DNA from: Sipunculus nudus
Lineage: Eukaryota; Annelida; Sipuncula; Golfingiida; Sipunculidae
DNA length: 64,000 nucleotides
NCBI GenBank assembly: GCA_026874595.1
Contig: CM049311.1
Coordinates: 58,597,953 to 58,661,952, forward strand
Reading direction: 5' to 3'
The translations under genes were made by a program, and so were the position numbers. This document shows, in pieces, positions 56,063 through 64,000 of the stretch. Each line of letters begins with the position of its first letter. The first letter of the stretch is position 1. The notes under the pieces are model-generated. The model had not been told where the DNA came from. It did no database searches and saw only the letters and a program-made list of their open reading frames with translations.

Positions 56063-56500
56063 TACTGGTGGGTGGTGCTTTTCAAGGCCGTCCCTATTTC
56101 ATAGCGACAACTTTCCCTTATTCACTTTAATTGCCCTATTTTATCTTTGCAACCATTTCACGCATCGGAGATATTGTGATTAATTTATTTCATAAACCTT
56201 CGGTAGATATAGCTAAGTCAGAGATTGAAAATTGGCCCGAACTGGAATGAACCGATTTTAATTGGAGAAACTTCTCAATTATCGCTCGGCTGACTGTTCA
56301 GCAGTAGTGTTCACTGACTTTTCAGTCATGAGATATTTAAATTAATGCCCCTACTCACAAGGAAGGATGCAGTCTCAGCCTACAGTTAACCAGACTTTCA
56401 TCACGCCATCCAGACATGGTTATGCAGTGGAATTTTCTCCGTTCTTCCCCCAGAGACTTGCTTGTGCCACTTCCCAACATTTTGGGGTTGTGGGTGAGGC
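56063..56500. other. Upstream flank of the proposed GST promoter
   Basis: Contains GCTGACTGTTCAGCAG near 56,290 and TGACTTTTCAGTCA near 56,319, dyad sequences loosely like bZIP (Maf/AP-1) sites. That is a weak guess at regulation; spacing does not match a consensus. Confidence 0.2.
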
Positions 56501-56519
56501 TTAGATAAGTTAGAGTCAG

Positions 56520-57495
56520 TCTGCTGTCAAAAAGTCACTGTCCTACATCCAGTTGTGGCTCTGTTGTAAACACAGACCCATGTACAGGTCCCTGCCTTCA
56601 TTTATCTAGCGGGCAGAAGCGCATGCAGGTGACGACGAGGTACCCACTTTGAGTACATTAAGCCTCTGGTTAAGCCCAGGGTGATTGCATGGCTGGTGAT
56701 CAGGCTGGTGATTGTTTTAGGCTATAGTCCATTTCATCCCCTCATGTCCACCTGTTTTTTGCTATGAAAATTTTTAATAGTTATATTTCAAGGGAATCAA
56801 TTGTAGTGTAGAGTAGAGGATTAAAGGACCTAATTTTCAACAAGGTAAATAAATACCTACCTAACACCTTATTTAAGACACAGAATTATTTGTAAATATG
56901 AGAAATCAGTCTACATTTTACAACATATCAGACCCACTTATGGTGGTCAAGGTCATTGGTCACATGAAAAAACAGCCTCAACTGACAGCTGCTGATTGGA
57001 TGATCTCGGGTTAGCACTAAAAAATATAACCAGCTAAAACAAATATGGCTACTTCTGGAGGGATACATCATATCTGCCAGACCATGGTGAAGAGACTAAA
57101 ATGAAAGTGAAACATAAACGGGGGATTTATTGTAAGATTCTTAATTGCCATATTGTCACTTCCATATGTTTTTTTTCTTGGAAACTATTGAAAAATATAA
57201 ACTTTTAAGTAAATCATATACAAAAAACAGGTGGACAGCAGGTGGTGAAATGGACTATAGCCGTGTGCACTGCACATGTTACATCATCACCTCCACTTAC
57301 TCTCGCACTCAGCTGAAATTTAATACATGGGCCTGGCCAGTGGAAACAATACAGTGTGTTACCTTGGTAACAACGCTGCCTGTAGCCAGTGGTAGTATGT
57401 ATCCAGTGGTCCAGTTGGACAATCACACCATGCACAAGTGCTCTGTGTTTATTACAACAGAGCCACAACTGAGTCTAGTCACTATCCTACCTGTA
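56520..57495. repeat. Foldback pair: inverted copies around a 0.45 kb spacer
   Basis: CTATAGTCCATTTCATCCCC and GTCCACCTGTTTTTTG at 56,722-56,763 are inverted at 57,219-57,264. CAGTTGTGGCTCTGTTGTAA near 56,552 is inverted near 57,455. The outer and inner parts of both arms correspond, with divergence between. Confidence 0.8.
56830..57030 (+). repeat. Direct repeat D, copy 1 (spacer of the foldback pair)
   Basis: GGTAAATAAATACCTACCT, ATTTTACAACATATCAG and CACTTATGG(t/c) recur in order at 58,630-58,820. Confidence 0.85.
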
Positions 57496-57744
57496 ATGTA
57501 TCACACTATGCATTAATATGCATATGATACCTCAGTCCTGTAATCTATATCAATATAAGTGTTAATATATATGCAGGGATCCATAGCTTTGACAGAAAAC
57601 CTTATTTAAAAGGACATTGTCATTTGTTGTTCAATTTTATTTTCAAAATTATCTTCCAATGTGCTTTATAAGCAGATAAGAACCAGGGAAATTGCATATA
57701 GTCTCCATTTTTTATTTTTTTAATAACCATCCCTCCTATGACCA

Positions 57745-57837
57745 GGTGTGAAATAAGCAAAATAAAATATTATGAAGGCTGCCTCTATATACTATATAAA
57801 TACAACCTTCATACAAGTTTATTTTGCTTATTTCACC
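57745..57837. repeat. Imperfect palindrome, about 35 bp arms
   Basis: GGTGTGAAATAAGCAAAATA ... GAAGGCTG pairs with CAACCTTCATAC ... TATTTTGCTTATTTCACC around a loop of about 22 nt, with a few mismatches. Confidence 0.85.
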
Positions 57838-58629
57838 AGCTGGTTTAATATAACATGAAATGTCAGTTGGGGTCACTTTCATACATGTAGCCCGTGGGCT
57901 GCGGGCCCCCTCGGGCTGTGGGTTAAAACCCAGCCCGTGCAGGGCCCTAGTTTATATGTGTAACACTGTAGTTATTGTATTACAAGAAAACATTTGGTAA
58001 TTCAATTGAATGCAAATGGTCTTAATCTTGTAAAATGTGTACTTGAATGAACATTTCTAAAGGTTGTCATAGTTATCTTCAAAATTCTCACGTGATATAG
58101 TATGGGTTAGTGGTGGTCTAAAGCTTGGCCACTGTGACCTTTATGATTGTGCGACGTCATGCAGGTCAAGAATGAACCCTGGAGGTCATACCCCAGTCAC
58201 ACGAAGCAAGCTGTTTTCATGTATATAATTAATCAAACACCTCATGTATTATATGCACAGTAGGGTTGAGAATTAATGAATGAATGAATAGATTTTCAAG
58301 TTATTCAGAAATATTAAACAATTACATTATTTATCTGGAGTGAACCAGCATGTCAGCTGTGAGCTTATTACCTGCCCAGCTGATAATGAAATGCATGTAG
58401 GCCTCCCTTCCAATGTTTTCTACAGCGGTTTGCTGGGTATAAACACTAGAGAAGCTGGCATAGGGGCCAAGAATGCTCTGACCAATTTGAGTGGTGTATT
58501 TAAATCTTGTTCAGACCCATAGTACCTAGCAAACTTTGTTTCTTAAAGCAGTGGTTAATTTTCAGGAGTTCTAGAGCATTAGTTATTTTGTAATGGTTGA
58601 AATGGTAATGTGTGGTAGAATATTAAATT
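57838..58629. other. Non-coding stretch
   Basis: GC-rich patch at 57,888-57,950 with repeated GCCCGTG/GGGCT words. No gene seen. Confidence 0.4.
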
Positions 58630-58820
58630 TTTATTGAGGTAAATAAATACCTACCTTAAAAAAATATTTAAGAAAAAGAATTATTTTAGAATATGTGAAA
58701 TTAGTCCTCATTTTACAACATATCAGTCTCACTTATGGCAGTCAAAGTCATTTGTCACATGCAAAACAGCTTCAGTTGACAACTGCTGATTAGTTGATGT
58801 CATGCAAACACTCTTAATAA
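58630..58820 (+). repeat. Direct repeat D, copy 2
   Basis: Same orientation as copy 1; includes AACTGCTGATTAG versus AGCTGCTGATTGG in copy 1. Confidence 0.85.
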
Positions 58821-58869
58821 ATATGAGTAGTCTCAACAAAAGTGGGTACTCATTTTCGCAGCAGGTATA

Positions 58870-60190
58870 CATTAGTAATTAAGCCATTAAATTCTGAAAT
58901 TTGAAAATAAGAGCTAAAAACTTGGCTAGTTATTGAAGTTTCTTTCAGAGGTGCTATTTATTCATTTTCATCTCCAGGCTGTCCACTTCTGGTCACTACA
59001 GCCCTGCCTGGGTAACCTTATTAGTGAGGCAACACTGGTCCAGCACCCCTGCTGTCACAGGTGTACAGTTATTCTCATGTCACACCCCCCCCCCCCCCCA
59101 TCCCACCCACACACACACCAAGTGTATGTCACTAACTCTTATTGTTCGAACTATATCTCTTTAATTGTAAAACTGTTTCCACTCCAATGTACAAAAAATT
59201 TCTCGAGATATCCAGAAGAAGCCATATAGTGGTAATGTAGCATTTTTAAATAAATTAATTTCCATTTAAATAATTTATATAAAATATAATTAAACACACA
59301 AGTAGGCAGAATTTGATAATGTATGAACCAAATCATGGATAAATAAAGGTGCAATTTAGAATTGTTTATTCAGAATGAAGAATTGTTTTTAAATTTTTTT
59401 TTTATTTGCAAATTTAAAAAGAAATTTTTTTATAATAAAAAGATAAATACATCTGTGTGACTGTGTGCATAATCAGATGTCACCGGGCATAATTAGCTAT
59501 AGATACTAATTCAATTAAGAGTTGTGAATCAATTAAATATTCAGATATATATGTTATACTGTAAATGTTAAGTGAAAATTATAAACTTGAAAAAAAATTA
59601 TAAAAAATTGAGGATCTATTGCAAACATTTGTTCATTATTCTCATGCCTCAGTGGCATTGGAATTTAGTTTTCAATGTATCTGCCTGATTTTAAAAAGTG
59701 TATTATGAATCCCTTCAAAAGTTAATATTTAGGAATATTGCAGTTGCATAAATTTTATGCCAAAATTTATTAAATAAAGAAAATATATACTATAAGGTAC
59801 AGAGATGTTGTAACTCTCAACCTTATCAACCCCCCAACCCCCCCATTTCATGCATTATCAATCAAGTCCTACCACTGGTGGACTGGAAACCGTTCACATT
59901 TTATTAAATTGAAAAAAAAAATGGTTAAATAAAAAAAATAAGATCTGACTGAACAAATGTGTAAACTGCTGAAAATTGTCAACTGCTTTTCAAAAAGCCT
60001 ACCAATAAACATGGTAATAGTATATATCTTATTTTCACAAACTGCCTACATGCTTCATTTTTAGCAATACGAAACATATGGTCATATCACAAAATATTAT
60101 TTGCAACAATACTTTCAATCATATCAACCATCCATGGCCTATATTACTTATTCCTCTCAGATTTAATCTCTATTTGATATTTTTTTAGAT
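58870..60190. other. AT-rich stretch with a partial repeat-unit copy
   Basis: 58,885-58,960 resembles the start of the roughly 620 bp unit (TCTGAAATTTGAAAATAA, GGCTAGTTATTGAA). A C tract plus ACAC run lies at 59,083-59,118. The rest is AT-rich with no coding signal. Confidence 0.5.
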
Positions 60191-60192
60191 TT

Positions 60193-61037
60193 TTAGCTCA
60201 GCTGACTATACCAAAAATTAGATCAAAATCTGTTAAATTTTTTTAAATATTGGCAAAAATATAAAATTGGTACCTTAAATTTTGCCCAACTTTGGCCACC
60301 GCACATTTTTTTTCCTGTAAGTACTGTGGATTTAATTTTCACAGCATGTACACATAAGGATTGAATCTGTTAAAATCTGAAATTTGAAAATAAAAGCTGC
60401 AAAATTAGGCTAGTTATTGAAATTTTTTAGAGGCTCTTGTTGTATTCCCTCACATTGTCAAGCAGTCCACTTTGATGACTGTAGGTCATTCAGTGCACAT
60501 CTCTATGCTCTTCAGGCTGTTGGCATAATTTTAGATGTCCCCAAAACTCCTACCAAACAGAAAATTAGATCATTAGGACTTCGTTCCTTCAAGATATTAA
60601 GGAAAAACCTCCATTTTCCATAAAAAAGCCATTGTTACACTTCAAGGCTGCTTAATATCAAAACCACTGATCTGTTTTTGATCATATTTAGTATTCACAT
60701 TCTTTCATACATTTACTATGAACATACCAAAAATTAAGTCAGTATTGGGTATTATTTTGGAGTTATGGGCCAAAATATAATGCAATTTTTAAAAAAATCA
60801 GGAAATTTAATTACTCACCTGACATGAGAATTGCTGAACCTAGGGACTTTTTTCAGGAATATAACTTTATTTAATCAAGATTCAATTGTTTACCCAAAAT
60901 TAGATATGAATTTTGCAAATTCATAAGTATTCATGGTATTCATAAGCTTTATCGACTCGATATAGTATCACAGTGGAGAAACATTTATAGTCCAATCATG
61001 ATCAGCTGAGCGCCGTGACCCATGGGTCCCTTGTTTC
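60193..61037 (+). mobile_element. Truncated hairpin/GTCC-family element with CCATGGG terminus
   Basis: TTTTTAGCTCAGCTGACTAT begins it, but the second half of the hairpin and the GTCC tract are missing. One unit follows, then the terminus CGACTCGATATAGTATCACA ... GACCCATGGGTCCCTTG. This suggests the full element's two ends are the CTCAGCTGA hairpin and the CCATGGG palindrome. Confidence 0.6.
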
Positions 61038-61642
61038 CTGTAAGTACTGTGGATTTAATTTTCACAGCATGTACACATAAGGATTGAATCTGTTAAAATC
61101 TGAAATTTGAAAATAAAAGCTGCAAAATTAGGCTAGTTATTGAAATTTTTTAGAGGCTCTTGTTGTATTCCCTCACATTGTCAAGCAGTCCACTTTGATG
61201 ACTGTAGGTCATTCAGTGCACATCTCTATGCTCTTCAGGCTGTTGGCATAATTTTAGATGTCCCCAAAACTCCTACCAAACAGAAAATTAGATCATTAGG
61301 ACTTCGTTCCTTCAAGATATTAAGGAAAAACCTCCATTTTCCATAAAAAAGCCATTGTTACATTTCAAGGCTGCTTAATATCAAAACCACTGATCTGTTT
61401 TTGATCATATTTAGTATTCACATTCTTTCATACATTTACTATGAACATACCAAAAATTAAGTCAGTATTGGGTATTATTTTGGAGTTATGGGCCAAAATA
61501 TAATGCAATTTTTAAAAAAATCAGGAAATTTATTTACTCACCTAACATGAGAATTGCTGAACCTAGAGACTTTTTTCAGGAATATAACTTTATTTAATCA
61601 AGATTCAATTGTTTACCCAAAATTAGATATGAATTTTGCAAA
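60313..61642 (+). repeat. Direct duplication, 723 bp offset
   Basis: 60,313-60,919 and 61,036-61,642 are nearly identical, starting TCCTGTAAGTACTGTGG and ending TAGATATGAATTTTGCAAAT. Two identical 68-codon frames are 723 bp apart. Confidence 0.95.
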
Positions 61643-62862
61643 TTTTTCAAGTTATTTGCGTAAATAAAAAATCAATACCTTAAATTTTGTCCAACTTTTG
61701 CACTGTTGATTTAATTTTCACAGCATGTATACATAAGGATTTAATCTTTTAAAATCTGAAATTTCAAAGAAATTGATTGGAAAGAATAGCTTTTATTCAG
61801 GTTTACATACACCATGTCAAGTGTTGTTTACATCTAGCCCACCTAGTAGTACAGCCTTCACTTGCATTATGTAACACACCTCAGGCAGCTTGCCTTGGCT
61901 AAGCTTGGCCACTACGAGCAGGCTTCCCCTCTGCCCTGCACTCCCCCCCCCCCCCCAGATAGTGCATAAACTAGATGAATGTTATTATTTTCTGTATTTG
62001 ATTCATTCTTATTCTAGGCTATGCTACATTTGAGATTTTGTATTGTACCACCAGGGTTACAATGATGAAAGTGTACATTTAATTGTATCCACAAAGTGGT
62101 GTATTGCTATGAAAGTGTGGATGTTCATTAGATAAGTAATTCCTTACTTCAGAAGAGTAAAAACTTCACCAGGTGTGAAATTGACTATTAATTCCAGTAA
62201 TAAATCAAGACTGGGATAGTAATTAGCACAATGATATGTATTGTCCCTCATTCAACCAACAGTGTGTATACTTTATTTGAAAAGATATTTTATTTTTAAA
62301 TTTACTGAATCTTTAATTTTATTTTGGTGAATAAAATTAAGCATGTACTGAAAACTCCAGTGTGCAAAAACTTTTTAATAGTAATTCAAGGAATATTCTT
62401 GTAGATGCCAGGTTGTGGCATTATTTTCTTTTAAATTCAGTTTAAACATTTATGATTTTAAAATAATAAAATATATGTGTATGCATAATATAACCCAATA
62501 TGAGCTACACTGTGGATATATGATGATTGCACCTTTTGCAACAATTCTAATATTTAAACTTATAGTTTCAGTTTTTTACTCAGTATATATAATGATTGCA
62601 ACTTTTGCAACAATTCTAATATTTTAACTTATATTTTCAGTTTTTTTAATTAAAATTTATAAAACCTGTAAATAAAAAAAAATGATTTAGATAAAATCTT
62701 CTTAATGGAAAAAGTTGATATGCATAAAAAAATAGGCTTATATATAAACTTAAATGCATTATTCCCTTGTAAGTGAAATAAAGGTATTAGTCCATTCTGT
62801 CCACTTGCCTGTCCATCTGTAAATTTTCATATGCATCACAGTATCCCAAAACTTTACTGTTT
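61120..62862 (+). repeat. Right arm of the second large inverted duplication
   Basis: Inverted counterpart of 53,178-54,940. Homology stops at 62,862, immediately before the hairpin that begins the next element. Confidence 0.9.
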
Positions 62863-62863
62863 T

Positions 62864-64000
62864 TAGCTCAGCTGACTATGTCATCTGAGCTATAGTCGTG
62901 GTCCATTGTCCGTCGTCCGTCCGTCTGTCCATCCGTCCGTCCGTCCGTCCGTCCGTCCGTCCGTCCGTAGATGTGGCACGTTTTGAAACCGTAAGACCTA
63001 GGAATCCAAAATTCGGCATAATGTTAGATGTCCCCAAGATCTCCTACCAAGCCGAAAACTGGGTGTTTGCAACTTCGTTCCTTTGAGAAATTAAGGAAAA
63101 ACCTCAATTTTTTATTAAAAACCTATTTTCACACTTCAGGACTGCCTAATATCAAAACCACTCATCTGTTTCACCTCATATTTACCATAAATATTCCTCT
63201 ATATAGTTCCTATGTACATGCCAGAAAATATGTCTGTACTATTTAATTTAAAAAAGTTATGGGCCCAAACATAATGCATTTTGTAAAAAATCAGAAAAGA
63301 TATTTGATCACTTAACACAAAAAATGTTAATGCTATGGACCTTTTTTCCAGTAATATAACTTTAATTAATCAAAATTAAATTGTATACCCAAAATTAGAT
63401 GAAAATCTTTTAAATTTTTTAAAATATTAATAAAAATAAAAAATTGGTACCTTAAATTTTGCCCAACTTTGACCATGGCACGTTTTTTTCCTGTAAGTAC
63501 TGTGGATTTAATTTTCACAGCATGTTTTTGTTAGCATTTCAACTGTTAACACCAAAAATTTGAAACCAGTTGATCAAAAACTGTAGATTTTAATCAAGTT
63601 TTCAAGCACCATGTAACATATTGTTTACATCAAGCTAGTGTTATGCAGTTTGCAAGAACTCAGCTCCCCAGCTTCAGCTCCAAGTTCCTTAAATTCGGCA
63701 TACAGTTAGATGTCTCCAAAATGCCCTACCATGCCAAGAATTTGGTCACTAGGACATTCGAGATATTAATGAAAAACTTCATTTTTCCATTAAAAACCCA
63801 TTGTTACACTTCAAGACTGACTAATATCAAAACCACTGATCTGACTTTAATCATAAATAATATACATATTTTTCATTCTCTATGCACATGCCAGAATGAT
63901 GTCAGTATTGTGTAATTTTTTTAAGTTATGGGCCCAAACATAATGCACTTTGTAAAAAATCAAGAAATATATTTACTCCCTTAACAAGAGCATTGCTGAA
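62864..64000 (+). mobile_element. Hairpin plus GTCC-repeat element, truncated by window end
   Basis: Begins with the hairpin TAGCTCAGCTGACTA/TCATCTGAGCTA at 62,864-62,892, then TATAGTCGTGGTCCATTGTC and a (GTCC)n tract to 62,968, then one unit (62,990-63,520) and a second diverged unit (from about 63,690). The related arm at 53,178 lacks the element at this point, so its left boundary lies in a T run (ACTGTTTT). Confidence 0.8.
62909..62968 (+). repeat. (GTCC)n tract
   Basis: Runs of GTCC with CGTC and TGTC variants inside the element's left region; it generates a Ser/Val/Arg/Pro-rich frame that is a repeat artefact. Confidence 0.95.

Noticed and set aside
57145-57516. 123-codon plus-strand frame
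   Set aside because: It overlaps one arm of the foldback pair and has no recognised domain.
60417-61346. Identical 68-codon frames
   Set aside because: Products of the 723 bp duplication of a non-coding repeat unit; the similar minus-strand frame at 54,648-54,914 belongs to the same repeat.

Overview
The window is a piece of an AT-rich, repeat-dense animal nuclear genome. No prokaryotic gene organisation is visible. The one intact gene has short GT-AG exons in kilobase introns. The repeats resemble families common in bivalve and other mollusc genomes: hairpin-ended elements with internal tandem arrays, GTCC-repeat-bearing elements, a tRNA-derived SINE and a decayed HEEADTR-type protein family. 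A bivalve mollusc is therefore the best guess, as an inference and not a proven assignment.

The main gene lies on the minus strand at about 32.0-56.0 kb. It is a pi-class glutathione S-transferase whose seven coding exons (32,238-51,503) join in consistent phases. With a start codon split across intron 1 they give about 207 residues, including Tyr7, Trp38, a GQLP motif, a Gln-Ser pair and a C-terminal INGNGKQ. A first exon carrying only the A of ATG is proposed near 55,985. Its introns hold most of the striking repeats: a 5.4 kb hairpin-bounded element with about 30 satellite monomers in nested higher-order units (38.2-43.6 kb), a G-rich minisatellite, two SINE copies, an LTR-like repeat and part of a large inverted duplication.

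Downstream of that gene on the same strand, at 13.1-15.1 kb, is a broken second copy of its last two coding exons, split by an insertion of about 1.4 kb and frameshifted near the C-terminus.

Other regions: 1-5 kb holds a degenerate L1-like LINE and short tandem repeats. 9.99-10.89 kb is a TA-flanked pogo-like nonautonomous transposon. 18.9-24.5 kb is an inverted pair carrying two decayed copies of a HEEADTR-type protein in divergent orientation. 29.8-31.2 kb is a 5'-truncated non-LTR retrotransposon. 51.9-64 kb is a nest of inverted and direct duplications of a hairpin-plus-GTCC element family, with several long palindromes. The remainder is AT-rich non-coding DNA with (TA)n microsatellites and homopolymer G/C tracts. 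Coordinates of repeats were read by eye and are approximate at the edges; coordinates of GST exons were set from splice sites.
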